Translations under genes and position numbers: made by a program
Notes under the pieces: generated by a model
Databases searched by the model: none
Seen by the model: the letters and a program-made list of their open reading frames with translations, nothing else
What the model was told of the DNA's origin: nothing
Origin: JAENVU01 sp031422675
Lineage (GTDB): Bacteria > Actinomycetota > Acidimicrobiia > IMCC26256 > JAENVU01
Direction: 5' to 3'
Assembly: GCA_031422675.1 (NCBI GenBank)
Contig: JANPMG010000172.1
Location: 1 to 64,000 of the forward strand
Length of the DNA: 64,000 nucleotides
Shown here: one piece after another, positions 7,863-16,298 of the stretch
How the letters are laid out: each line of letters begins with the position of its first letter
Position numbering within the stretch: the first letter of the stretch is position 1

Positions 7863-8653
7863 CCGTCGGCCGTCGGCGCGTAGTTGACGACGCGATGAGT
7901 GCGGCCGCCGGCGACGAGGATGAGTTGGCCAGTCACCCACGACGCGGCGTCGGAGGCGAGGTAGACCACCGCGGCGGCGATGTCGTCGGGGGTCCCGGTG
8001 CGCCCGAGCGGAACCGACGCCGCGATCTCGGCGAGCTTGTCCGAGTCGTTCGTGAGGATCTCGCGGAACGCCTCGGTCACGACCGGGCCGGGTGCCACGC
8101 CGTTGACCCGGATGTTCGGCGCGAGTTCGAGCGCCAGCGTTTGGGTCATGTTGTTCATCCCGGCCTTCGCGGCCGCGTACGGACCGGTCGAGGGGGACCC
8201 GCGCGTGCCCGCGCCCGAGGAGATGTTTACGATCGATCCGCGGTTGACCATGTGCGTGGCCGCGGCCTTGCAGCCCTGGAACGCCGTGGTGAGGTTGAGC
8301 TCGAGCTGGGCCCGGAAGGTCTCGTCCGGCGTGTCGATCAGCGATTGGGTTGACTTTTCGTCCGAGCCACCGACGTTGTTCACCCAGATGTCGAGCCGGC
8401 CGAACTCTTCGATGGCTCGTTGCGCGACCACCTCGGAGAAGTCACGGATATCACCGTCGACGACGAGGGCCCGGCGGCCTCGTTCGCGGACCCCGGCGGC
8501 GGTCTCCTCGAGGTCGGCCACCCTCCGCGCGTTGAGCACGAGGTCGCACCCGAAGTCGGCGAGACCCCAGGCGATGGCGCGACCGATCCCCTGGCCGGAA
8601 CCCGTCACGACTGCGACTCGGTCGGTCATCTCGAACGCATCGCGCAGACTCAT
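7859..8653 (-). CDS. Short-chain dehydrogenase/reductase
   Basis: A 264-residue SDR with TGSGQGIG at residues 17-24, NNVGG in place of NNAGG, the catalytic stretch NISSGAG followed by PYAAAKAG (Tyr and Lys present), and a normal C-terminal glycine-rich VAGGRTH segment. It is the first gene of a minus-strand operon with the Rieske oxygenase (4-base overlap). Its start lies 8 bases from operator site 3, which it shares with the divergent molybdopterin oxidoreductase. It may act on the product of the oxygenase, for example as a dihydrodiol or alcohol dehydrogenase; that is inference from position. Confidence 0.93.
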   Translation of the reverse strand: MSLRDAFEMTDRVAVVTGSGQGIGRAIAWGLADFGCDLVLNARRVADLEETAAGVRERGRRALVVDGDIRDFSEVVAQRAIEEFGRLDIWVNNVGGSDEKSTQSLIDTPDETFRAQLELNLTTAFQGCKAAATHMVNRGSIVNISSGAGTRGSPSTGPYAAAKAGMNNMTQTLALELAPNIRVNGVAPGPVVTEAFREILTNDSDKLAEIAASVPLGRTGTPDDIAAAVVYLASDAASWVTGQLILVAGGRTHRVVNYAPTADG

Positions 8654-8660
8654 TCGCGAG

Positions 8661-8682
8661 AAACTAACTCAGCGATTAGTTT
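8661..8682. promoter_or_regulatory. Putative TetR operator, site 3 of regulon 1 (perfect copy, bidirectional)
   Basis: Perfect inverted repeat AAACTAA, 8-base spacer, TTAGTTT. It fills the 37-base gap between the divergent SDR (start 8653) and molybdopterin oxidoreductase (start 8691), so a single bound repressor could shut off both operons. It is the reference copy for the other three sites. Confidence 0.72.
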
Positions 8683-8690
8683 GAACCAAG

Positions 8691-10853
8691 ATGAGCGAGA
8701 AGCGCACGACCTTCTGTCGGGTGTGCCATGCGGCATGCCCGATCGAGGTCGAGGTCGAGGCGGGCCGGCGGGTGCTTGCCGTCACTGCCGATCGCAACGA
8801 CCCGTTGTTCGGGGGCTACACCTGCATCAAGGGTCGCCAGTTGGCGGATCAGCACCACCATCCGGACCGGATCCGGTCTTCGCTGCGCCGGACGGAACAG
8901 GGATTCGAGCCCATTGCTTCGGCAACTGCTCTCGACGAGATCGCCGCGACGATCGACGGCATCGTCGCGCGCCACGGACCCCGCGCCGTCGCCAGCTACA
9001 CCGGCACCGGCGCATTCCAGAACTCGATCTCGGTGCCGGTCACCGCGGCCTGGCACGCCGGCTTCGGGTCACCGTCGTTCTACACCTCGATCACGATCGA
9101 CCAGCCCGCGCACCGCGCGGCCGCGCTGCGGATGGGCACGTGGGAGGCGGGCTGGGACAATTTCACCGATGCCGACGTCTCGCTCGCGGTTGGTTACAAC
9201 CCGCTCGTCTCGAGCTACGCCCCGGCAGGAGGCTTGCAGGGCACCAACCCGTTCGTCGCGTTGCGTCGGGCACGCGAACGCGGCCTGAAACTCATCGTGA
9301 TCGATCCGCGCCGAACCGAGCTCGCGAGCGCAGCCGATCTTTGGCTCCAGGTTCAGCCCGGGGAGGATCCCACGCTGCTCGCGGGGATCATCCGCCACAT
9401 CCTCGCGAACGACCTTCATGACCAGACCTTCTGTGCTCGCCACGTCGAGGGGGTCGACGCGCTCGCCGGCGCGGTCGAGGAGTTCACGCCCGAGTACGCG
9501 GCAACTCGGGCACGGGTCGACGCCGCCGATGTCATCCGCGCCGCCGAGTTGTTCGCGGCCGGCCCGAGGGGTGCCGCCGGGACCGGTACCGGGCCGAACA
9601 TGGCACCGCATTCAATGCTGACCGAGCACCTGACGTTGGCGTTGAACGTGCTCTGCGGACGGGTCAGGCAACCCGGTGATCGCCTGGAGAGCGGCAACTT
9701 CCTGGTCCCGGGCGACGCCCGCCGCGCGCGGGTGGTGGCACCGGGTGACCCGACGCCGGGCGCCCCCCACCGCATGGGTGGATTGGCGGGGATGTCCGGC
9801 GAAATGCTCACCAACCGGCTGGCTGACGAAATTCTCGAGCCCGGCGAGGGACAGGTTCGGGCACTGATCGTCTCCGGGGGCAACCCCGTTGTCGCCTTCC
9901 CCGACCAGTCCAGGACCGAGGCCGCGCTCGACGCGCTCGAGCTGTTGGTCGTCATCGACCCGCGGATGACGCCCACCGCGCAGCGCGCGCATTACGTGAT
10001 CGGTCCGCGCCTCGAGCTGGAGCGGGCCGACGTTCCCCACATCATGGACAGTCGGTTCCCCGCGCCGTACACCAACTACACGCCGGCGGTGATCGACACC
10101 GACGACGACCTGCTGGCCGAGTGGGAGGTGTTCGCCGGGATCGCGGCGCGCAACGGCACGGAGATCGAGTTGCCGGGCGGGCACATCCCACACACCGATG
10201 GCGCGCTCTCGCCGGACCTCGACGACGACGCGATCCTCGATCTCGTCTACGCGCAGTCGCGAGTCCCGATGGCCGAGCTGCGCAATCACCGGGGCGTGAT
10301 CTACGAGGATCGTCGAGTCGTGGTGACGGAAGCCGACGTCTCCAACGATCCTGGCGACGATGCAAGGTTCGCGATCGCGCCCGCCGACGTCGTTGCCGAG
10401 CTGGCCGAGGTCCGCCGAGAATCGAGTGGTGCCGACGTGCTCGCCGGGTACGTCGCGGATCGCTTCCCGTTCCGTCTCGTCAGTCGTCGCATGAAGCATG
10501 TCGTGAACTCGCTCGGACGCGAGCTGCCGGTCCTGGGCGCGGTCGGTTCGACCAACCCGGCGTACCTTCACCCCACCGACCTCGAGCGACTGGGGGTCGG
10601 TGACGGTGAACTCGTGCTGATCGCATCGCCCTACGGCGCGATCACTGGTGTCGCGGCAGCCGCCGAGGACGTGAAGCCCGGTGTGGTGTCGATGTCACAT
10701 TCCTGGGGCGGCTCGTCGGACGAGGACGACGTGCGTGGCCAGGGCGTGCCGACGAACCGATTGGTCTCGGCCCAGGATGGGTTCGATCCGATCACCGGGA
10801 TGGCAGTCCAGAGCGCAATCCCGGTGCGGGTGAGTGCGGCAGGAGAGCCGTGA
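8691..10853 (+). CDS. Molybdopterin-dependent oxidoreductase (DMSO reductase superfamily)
   Basis: A 720-residue cytoplasmic molybdenum or tungsten bis-MGD enzyme. The N-terminus carries a [4Fe-4S] motif, C9-x2-C12-x3-C16-x28-C45, followed by the conserved Lys47. The central region has cofactor-binding stretches (GTGTGPNMAPHS, IVSGGNPVVAFPDQ, VIDPRMTPTA), and the C-terminal molydop-binding domain holds RRMKHVVNS and a GELVLIASPYG barrel. There is no twin-arginine signal. No electron-transfer or membrane subunit is adjacent; instead the gene leads an operon with a zinc alcohol dehydrogenase and an aldolase pair. Homologues include reductases, hydroxylases and the non-redox acetylene hydratase, so the reaction, perhaps a hydration or hydroxylation of the substrate skeleton, is open. 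Operator site 3 lies just upstream. Confidence 0.9.
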   Translation: MSEKRTTFCRVCHAACPIEVEVEAGRRVLAVTADRNDPLFGGYTCIKGRQLADQHHHPDRIRSSLRRTEQGFEPIASATALDEIAATIDGIVARHGPRAVASYTGTGAFQNSISVPVTAAWHAGFGSPSFYTSITIDQPAHRAAALRMGTWEAGWDNFTDADVSLAVGYNPLVSSYAPAGGLQGTNPFVALRRARERGLKLIVIDPRRTELASAADLWLQVQPGEDPTLLAGIIRHILANDLHDQTFCARHVEGVDALAGAVEEFTPEYAATRARVDAADVIRAAELFAAGPRGAAGTGTGPNMAPHSMLTEHLTLALNVLCGRVRQPGDRLESGNFLVPGDARRARVVAPGDPTPGAPHRMGGLAGMSGEMLTNRLADEILEPGEGQVRALIVSGGNPVVAFPDQSRTEAALDALELLVVIDPRMTPTAQRAHYVIGPRLELERADVPHIMDSRFPAPYTNYTPAVIDTDDDLLAEWEVFAGIAARNGTEIELPGGHIPHTDGALSPDLDDDAILDLVYAQSRVPMAELRNHRGVIYEDRRVVVTEADVSNDPGDDARFAIAPADVVAELAEVRRESSGADVLAGYVADRFPFRLVSRRMKHVVNSLGRELPVLGAVGSTNPAYLHPTDLERLGVGDGELVLIASPYGAITGVAAAAEDVKPGVVSMSHSWGGSSDEDDVRGQGVPTNRLVSAQDGFDPITGMAVQSAIPVRVSAAGEP

Positions 10854-10890
10854 TGCGAGCCAGATGTGTGAGTCGAACGGGGGTGGGGGC

Positions 10891-11922
10891 GTGCACGCGG
10901 CGTTGATTACCGGTGCCGGCCTGCTCGAAGTGCGGGACTTCCCGGACCCGATCCCCGCGACGGCGGGCGTCGTGGTCGACGTCGCGTACTGCGGTGTGTG
11001 CGGCACCGACGTCCATGCCTACGCGTCCGGCCGCGCCTACACGCCCGCGATCTGTGGGCATGAGTGGACCGGCACGATCTCTGCGGCCGGCCCATCGGTC
11101 ACGCGGCTCGCCGAGGGTGACCGGGTGGTCGTGGGCGTTCCCGCGCCGTGCGGAACGTGTCCCGCCTGCTTGGCGGGCCAGACCGGTCAGTGCACCACCT
11201 GTTCGGCGTTCGCGCACGGTCGTGATCCCGGGGCGCCGCCCCACGGTGGGTTCGCGCCCCGAATTGCCGTGAGCGTCGATCGCGTGCTCGCGGCCCATCC
11301 CGACCTCGATGACGAGACGCTGGCGCAGGTCGAGCCGGTCACGGTGTCGCTGCACGCGGTCAACCGGAGTGGGCTGCGCGCGGGCGACACCGCGGTCGTG
11401 CTCGGTGCCGGTCCCGTCGGCATCACCACCATGCAATGCGCCGCGGCCGCCGGGGCCGGGCCCATCCTGGTGATCGAGCCGAGCGACACTCGCCGGGCGT
11501 TGGCGCGCGCGCTCGGCGCTAACGCCGTTGCAACGCCGGAGGCCGCGGCCGACCTGGTGAGTGAACAGACGGGTGGTCTGGGAGCAGATGTCGTCTACGA
11601 GTGTGTCGGCGGTGGCGACGCACTCGGGGCCGCGGTCGACCTCGCGCGTCGGGGTGGCTCGGTGTGCATGATCGGATTGGGGGACACCAGCGTGTCGATT
11701 GATCCGGCCACCTGGCTGCGCAAGGAGATCACGGTCACCGCGGCCCTCGGCTACCTGCATCACGAGTTCGCGTCCGCGATGGAAATGCTCGCCGACGGCC
11801 GGGTGCGAGTCGATGCACTCCACACGTCGACCACGAACATCGAGGGGCTGGCCGCGGTGCTCGATGAACTTGCGAGCGGACGGTCGACCCAAATGAAAGT
11901 CCTCGTGAACCCCCGATGGTAG
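10891..11922 (+). CDS. Zinc-dependent alcohol dehydrogenase (MDR family)
   Basis: A 343-residue medium-chain dehydrogenase/reductase. Catalytic zinc ligands are in CGVCGTDVHAY and GHEWTG; four Cys in CGTCPACLAGQTGQC form the structural zinc site; VVLGAGPVGI is the Rossmann nucleotide motif, followed by VIEPSDTRR. It oxidises an alcohol to a ketone or aldehyde with NAD(P). I prefer GTG 10891 (VHAALITGAG), where family similarity begins; an ATG at 10864 would add nine residues. It is part of the operon that starts with the molybdopterin oxidoreductase and leads directly into the DUF35/Ltp2 pair. Confidence 0.92.
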   Translation: MHAALITGAGLLEVRDFPDPIPATAGVVVDVAYCGVCGTDVHAYASGRAYTPAICGHEWTGTISAAGPSVTRLAEGDRVVVGVPAPCGTCPACLAGQTGQCTTCSAFAHGRDPGAPPHGGFAPRIAVSVDRVLAAHPDLDDETLAQVEPVTVSLHAVNRSGLRAGDTAVVLGAGPVGITTMQCAAAAGAGPILVIEPSDTRRALARALGANAVATPEAAADLVSEQTGGLGADVVYECVGGGDALGAAVDLARRGGSVCMIGLGDTSVSIDPATWLRKEITVTAALGYLHHEFASAMEMLADGRVRVDALHTSTTNIEGLAAVLDELASGRSTQMKVLVNPRW

Positions 11923-11930
11923 GAGTTCGT

Positions 11931-12383
11931 ATGTCGACCCAAGTTCCGATCACCGACGGCCTGTTCACCGGGCCGAGAGACGCCCCCAAACTCCTCGCGA
12001 GCCGGTGCACGGAGTGCGGCAATCACATGTTCCCGGTCCAGCACGGCTGCCCGCGGTGTGGCAGCGCGTCGACCGAGACCGTCGAGCTGGGGCGGCGCGG
12101 CACGCTGTGGACTTGGACGGTGCAGTCCTACCCGCCGAAGGCCCCGCCCTTCGCAGGCAACGCAGATCCCGAAACCTTCGAGCCCTACGGAGTTGGCTAC
12201 GTCGACATCGACGGCCAACTCCTCGTTGAGGCGCGCCTCACGGTCTCGGACCCGGAGTCCCTCGAGATCGGTATGGAACTCGAGCTGGTGCTCGATCCGC
12301 TGTTCGTCAACGACGACGGCGACCAGGTGGTCACGTTTGCTTTCGCCCCTGTCGGCACGCGGTCGGAATCGAGCACCACATGA
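11931..12383 (+). CDS. DUF35 OB-fold zinc-ribbon protein, aldolase partner
   Basis: A 150-residue protein with an N-terminal rubredoxin-like zinc ribbon, CTECG...CPRCG (C-x2-C, 14 residues, C-x2-C), followed by a DUF35 OB-fold (GTLWTWTVQSYPPK, PYGVGYVDIDGQLLVEARL). Proteins of this family form complexes with thiolase-fold enzymes; in cholesterol side-chain degradation the DUF35 domain of ChsH2 binds the Ltp2 aldolase. The ATG at 11931 has TAGGAG nine bases upstream, and the stop overlaps the next start as ATGA. The overlap with an Ltp2-like gene is strong context for a DUF35-Ltp2 complex acting on an acyl-CoA. Confidence 0.88.
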   Translation: MSTQVPITDGLFTGPRDAPKLLASRCTECGNHMFPVQHGCPRCGSASTETVELGRRGTLWTWTVQSYPPKAPPFAGNADPETFEPYGVGYVDIDGQLLVEARLTVSDPESLEIGMELELVLDPLFVNDDGDQVVTFAFAPVGTRSESSTT

Positions 12384-13528
12384 CGGACGACGTCGCCATC
12401 GTGGGCATCGGCATCCACGAGTTCGGACGCCACGAGGGAATCGAGGGGGTCGACCAGGGCGTCATCGCGGTTCGTCGCGCGCTCGCAGACTCGGGACTGG
12501 CGTGGAGCGACATCCAGTTCGCGTTCGGAGGCAGCCAAGAAGCCGGGTCGGCCGACACGATGGTCTCCAAACTCGGACTCACCGGGTTGCAGTTCATCAA
12601 CGTCGCGAACGGATGCGCGACCGGCGGATCGGCGCTGTTCTCGGCGTACAACTCGATCAAGTCCGGCGCGTTCGACGTCGGCATGGCCGTGGGGTTCGAC
12701 AAACATGAACGCGGCGCGTTCCGCGTCGACCTCAAGGCGAACGGCCTCGAAGAGTGGTACGGCGCGTCCGGCCTCGCGCTGACCACCCAGTTCTTCGGGA
12801 TGAAACTCAACCGTTACATGCACGACTACGGCATCACCGCGGCCACGTTGGCGCGGGTGGCCAACAAGGCGTCGCGCAACGGAGCGCGGAGCCCGATGGC
12901 ATGGCGACGCAAGGAGCTGAGCGTGGAAGAGATCAGCGAATCGCCGATGGTCTCCTACCCGCTGACTCAGTACATGTTCTGTTCGCCGGCCGAGGGGGGC
13001 GTTGCGCTGGTGCTCTGCCGCGGTGACCGGGCGCGCGAGTTCACCGAGACGCCGATCTACCTGAAGGCGGCGGCGGTTCGCTCCCGCCGCTTCGGCTCCT
13101 TCGAGGTCATGGCGCCCCACCTCGCCGCGCAACGGGGCGACGGGCCGACGGTAGACGCGGCGAAGGCGGCATTCGAGATCGCCGGTATCGGGCCCGAGGA
13201 CATCGATCTCGCGCAGCTCCAGGACACCGAGGTCGGGGCCGAGATCATGCACATGGCCGAGAACGGCTTCTGTGAGCACGGCGAGCAGGAGGAGATGATC
13301 GCGAGGGGAGAGACCGAGATCCATGGCCGCTTTCCGGTCAACACGGACGGCGGATGCTTGGCCAACGGCGAACCGGTCGGCGCGACCGGACTCCGCCAGG
13401 TCTATGAGAATGTGGTGCAGCTCCGCGGCGACGCCGGTGTGCGCCAGGTTCCCGGTGACCCCCGAGTGGCCTACACCCATGTGTACGGATCCCCGGGGAT
13501 CTCGGCCGTCACGATCCTGAACCGTTGA
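12380..13528 (+). CDS. Ltp2/SCP-x-type thiolase-fold protein, probable retro-aldolase
   Basis: A 382-residue thiolase-fold protein of the lipid-transfer-protein class. NVANGCATGGSAL places Cys79 where thiolases have their nucleophile, but the second thiolase signature reads NTDGGCLANGEPVGATG: the catalytic His of GHP is Glu. With the C-terminal Tyr in THVYGSPG, this matches the Ltp2 aldolases that cleave hydroxylated steroid side chains to a ketone plus propionyl- or acetyl-CoA, rather than true thiolases. The 4-base overlap with the DUF35 gene supports a two-protein complex. A hydroxyacyl-CoA substrate, made by the dehydrogenase and hydratase-type enzymes of the operon, is the likely input; its identity is unknown. 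Confidence 0.88.
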   Translation: MTDDVAIVGIGIHEFGRHEGIEGVDQGVIAVRRALADSGLAWSDIQFAFGGSQEAGSADTMVSKLGLTGLQFINVANGCATGGSALFSAYNSIKSGAFDVGMAVGFDKHERGAFRVDLKANGLEEWYGASGLALTTQFFGMKLNRYMHDYGITAATLARVANKASRNGARSPMAWRRKELSVEEISESPMVSYPLTQYMFCSPAEGGVALVLCRGDRAREFTETPIYLKAAAVRSRRFGSFEVMAPHLAAQRGDGPTVDAAKAAFEIAGIGPEDIDLAQLQDTEVGAEIMHMAENGFCEHGEQEEMIARGETEIHGRFPVNTDGGCLANGEPVGATGLRQVYENVVQLRGDAGVRQVPGDPRVAYTHVYGSPGISAVTILNR

Positions 13529-14232
13529 TGGCCCGCGTCCGTACCGTCGACCTCGGCAGTTCCTTCCTCGTGCAGCTGGACGGGGTGTGTGAGGTCCTGC
13601 TCGTGCGTCACGGCGAACAGGAACTGGCCACCACCATGGCCGTGGCCGACGCGTTCGACGCCCCGTTGTCCGAGCTGGGTCGCCGGCAGGCCGCCGCGGT
13701 GGGCGAACGGCTGCGCGGTGTGGGTGTCAACGCCGTCTATTCCTCGACGCGGTCCCGTGCTCGCGACACGGCCCACGCCATCGCTGCGCCCCAGGGTCTC
13801 GTGGTCACCGAGATCGACGATCTTGGCGAGATCCACCTGTGGCGCGACCTGCCCCAGGACCAGAGCCTGCTCGATTCACTCGACCGCGACGAGTTGCGTC
13901 GGATCATGAAGGAGGGGAACCGCACCCAACGATGGGATTCCTATCCTTACGCAGAACCGCGCGATGAGTTCCGCGCTCGCGTCGTCGGGGCGATCGACGC
14001 GATCATGGTGCACCACGTCGGCGAGCGAGTGGTGGTGGCATGTCACAGCGGGGTCATCAACGGCTACATCGCTCACGCCCTCGCGTCATCCCTCGACACC
14101 CCATGCACGCTGCATCACACCTCGATCACCACGGTGCGCTCCATGGACGACCTGCGGCGCGTCGTCCAGGTGAACGACCACGCGCACGTGCGCACGTTCC
14201 AGACCGAACTCAACCCGATCAACGCGCTGTAG
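13528..14232 (+). CDS. Histidine phosphatase superfamily protein
   Basis: A 234-residue phosphoglycerate-mutase-fold protein. The catalytic RHGE motif occurs in LLVRHGEQELATT (about residues 26-38), the second arginine region in YSSTRSRARDTA, and the second catalytic His in VACHSGVING. The pattern is intact, so phosphatase or phosphotransfer activity is plausible. The ATG at 13528 overlaps the last base of the aldolase stop, so it is co-translated with the DUF35/Ltp2 pair. Its role in an acyl-CoA pathway is not obvious; removal of a phosphate from a phosphorylated intermediate is one option, of interest given the phosphotransferase-like protein at 18462. Confidence 0.86.
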   Translation: MARVRTVDLGSSFLVQLDGVCEVLLVRHGEQELATTMAVADAFDAPLSELGRRQAAAVGERLRGVGVNAVYSSTRSRARDTAHAIAAPQGLVVTEIDDLGEIHLWRDLPQDQSLLDSLDRDELRRIMKEGNRTQRWDSYPYAEPRDEFRARVVGAIDAIMVHHVGERVVVACHSGVINGYIAHALASSLDTPCTLHHTSITTVRSMDDLRRVVQVNDHAHVRTFQTELNPINAL

Positions 14233-14235
14233 TCC

Positions 14236-15762
14236 GTGCCCCCGTTCTCGGCTGACCTCGCCCGCCGACGACCGCACGAGCCCGCGCTCGTCGACGGCGC
14301 GCGCACCCTCGGCTGGGCGGAGATCGATTCCACCCTGAACCGGGTGGCGAATCGAATCCTCGATGCGGACCTCGGCCACTTGGGGCGGGTCGCAGTGTTC
14401 GCCGAGAACTCGGCCGAGACCGCGCTCGCGCATCTGGGTTGCCTGCTGGGTGGGGTGTCCACCGTTCCGGTCAACTTTCATCTGACCGCGGCCGAGACCG
14501 CCTACATCCTCTCCGATTCCGGGACCTCGATCCTCTTCGTCGATTTGGAGACCGCCGGTCGTGGGCTCGAGGCGGCGCGGATCGCGGGGGTCGAGACAGT
14601 CATTGGCTGGGGTGGGTGCCGGAGTGGAGACATCGTCGGCTGGGACGCCTGGCTCGCTGGTGGCGCCGACCGGAATCCACCGGGGTCGGTGCGCCCGCGG
14701 CCGAACTTGCTCTACACGTCGGGCACGACCGGCCGCCCAAAGGGCACCGAGCTGCCGCCGACGATGTTCGCGAGCGGCGACACGATGGACGAGCACCTCG
14801 AGGCCCTCACTCATGCACGCTTCGCGGACTTCGGGCCGCACCTGGTGGTCGGACCGATGTACCACACCGGTCCACTGTCGGGGATGCGCATCCTCGTGGC
14901 GGGGACACCGTCGGTCATCCTCGGTCGCTTCGATGCCGAAGCCACTCTCGCCGCAATCGACCGCCACCGCACCCGCAGCGCGGTGATGGTTCCCACCCAC
15001 TTCGTGCGGTTACTGGGCCTGGCTCACGAGGTGCGGGACCGTTATGACGTTTCGTCGATGGAGTACGTCGCCCACACCGGCGCCAAGTGTCCCGATGAGG
15101 TCAAACGGGCGATGATCGACTGGTGGGGGCCAGTCTTTCTCGAGGCCTACGGCGCCAGCGAGGTCGGGACCACGTGCTCGATCGACAGTGCCGACTGGCT
15201 TGCGCATCCCGGTTCGGTCGGCCGAGCCGACCCGCCGTTCGAGGCGTTGATCGTCGACGAAGCCGGCGCGCTCCTTCCGCCCAACACCGAGGGCCGGCTC
15301 TACTTTCGCGACGCGACCGGACGCGGCATCGTGTACCACAACGATGCGGAGAAGTCGGCGGACGCGCACCTCGAGCCTGGTGTGTTCACGCTCGGCGAGA
15401 TGGGCCGTATCGACGACGACGGGTTCGTCTACATCACCGACCGGTTCTCGGACATGGTGGTCTCGGGCGGAGTGAACCTCTACCCCGCAGAGGTCGAGAA
15501 CTTCCTGATCGAGCACCCGGCGGTGGATGACGTGGCGTGCATCGGTATCCCGCACCCGGAGATGGGCGAGGAGATGCGCGCTTTGGTGGTTGTGGCCGAG
15601 GGCTGTTTGCCGAGTGAAGCGGAGATTCTCGACTACTGCCGGGAACGTCTGTCGTCGTTCAAGTGTCCGCGCTCGGTCGAGTTCGTCGATGATCTGGGCC
15701 GGAGTGCGATGGGCAAGATCAGCCGCCGGGCGCTGCGGGCCCCGTACTGGCCCGCTCCGTAG
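14236..15762 (+). CDS. Acyl-CoA synthetase (ANL adenylate-forming family)
   Basis: A 508-residue AMP-forming ligase. The ATP-binding P-loop is LLYTSGTTGRPKGTE at about residues 156-170, followed by YGASEVGTTCS (motif A5), the hinge region VYITDRFSDMVVSGG and the C-terminal catalytic lysine in SAMGKISRRALR. It activates a carboxylic acid as an acyl-adenylate and then an acyl-CoA, feeding the FadE, hydratase and aldolase steps. The start is GTG 14236, 3 bases after the phosphatase stop, so it closes the operon that begins at 8691. Substrate preference is unknown. Confidence 0.92.
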   Translation: MPPFSADLARRRPHEPALVDGARTLGWAEIDSTLNRVANRILDADLGHLGRVAVFAENSAETALAHLGCLLGGVSTVPVNFHLTAAETAYILSDSGTSILFVDLETAGRGLEAARIAGVETVIGWGGCRSGDIVGWDAWLAGGADRNPPGSVRPRPNLLYTSGTTGRPKGTELPPTMFASGDTMDEHLEALTHARFADFGPHLVVGPMYHTGPLSGMRILVAGTPSVILGRFDAEATLAAIDRHRTRSAVMVPTHFVRLLGLAHEVRDRYDVSSMEYVAHTGAKCPDEVKRAMIDWWGPVFLEAYGASEVGTTCSIDSADWLAHPGSVGRADPPFEALIVDEAGALLPPNTEGRLYFRDATGRGIVYHNDAEKSADAHLEPGVFTLGEMGRIDDDGFVYITDRFSDMVVSGGVNLYPAEVENFLIEHPAVDDVACIGIPHPEMGEEMRALVVVAEGCLPSEAEILDYCRERLSSFKCPRSVEFVDDLGRSAMGKISRRALRAPYWPAP

Positions 15763-15772
15763 GAACGCCTCC

Positions 15773-15788
15773 GACAACTAGAGTTGTC
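15773..15788. repeat. 16-bp perfect inverted repeat after the acyl-CoA synthetase
   Basis: GACAACT, AG, AGTTGTC: 7-base arms with a 2-base centre, 11 bases after the ligase stop and abutting the end of the transposase remnant. It could be a remnant insertion end, a small operator or the stem of a terminator without a T tract. Confidence 0.5.
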
Positions 15789-16161
15789 ACCGTGGAAATT
15801 GTGCCGAGCGCGCGCGAAAGCATGGCGTCTCCGATGACGACATCCGACAGTCCCGCCAGTTTGAGGGAACCTGAAGCGACCGATCCGCTTCGGGGATCCA
15901 TTGGTAGATGAGGCCGACGAAACGATCGTCGAGAATATGCTTGAACTCGTGTGCCAGGCCGCTCGCGTGCACTCGCCGCGGTGCGGACCTCGACCATATC
16001 GAGTACGAACCCGCCGCGAACATCGGCGATCGTCGTCGCCACTGTTGGGTGTGGAACCGACCGAGGCGCACGAACAGGGTCTCATCCAGGCCGAGTGCGG
16101 TAACGGTCCCGATCCGGCCCTGGGTCTTCGCGACGCGTTCCACGACGACATCGCACACCAA
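15787..16161 (-). pseudogene. Degraded ISL3-like transposase fragment (frameshifted)
   Basis: A decayed middle piece of a transposase on the minus strand. In one frame it reads GLDETLFVRLGRFHTQQW, the hallmark of actinobacterial ISL3-type (DDE) transposases; directly after TQQW the continuation ATTIADVRGGFVLDMVEV is found in another frame, as if one G had been lost near 16038. No N-terminal zinc-finger region or C-terminal DDE remainder is recognisable and no intact terminal repeats are visible, so the element is dead. The gap 15763-16298 holds only this fragment and the palindrome at 15773. Family assignment is from remembered motif style and should be taken as probable. Confidence 0.6.
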
Positions 16162-16298
16162 GACCTAGTGCCGTGGCGGGCAACGTTTGCCTCGTTGGTG
16201 ACGTGACTCCGAGCCGGCGTTCGGGGACAGTCCTACACCACTGCCGGTCCCGCGGGACAGCCGCGTAGTTGAGCCAGTCTTGCCGTGCAACGTCAGGA

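Noticed and set aside
11931..13528. True thiolase pair of beta-oxidation
   Set aside because: The catalytic His of the GHP motif is Glu and the partner is a DUF35 protein, which fits an aldolase complex better.
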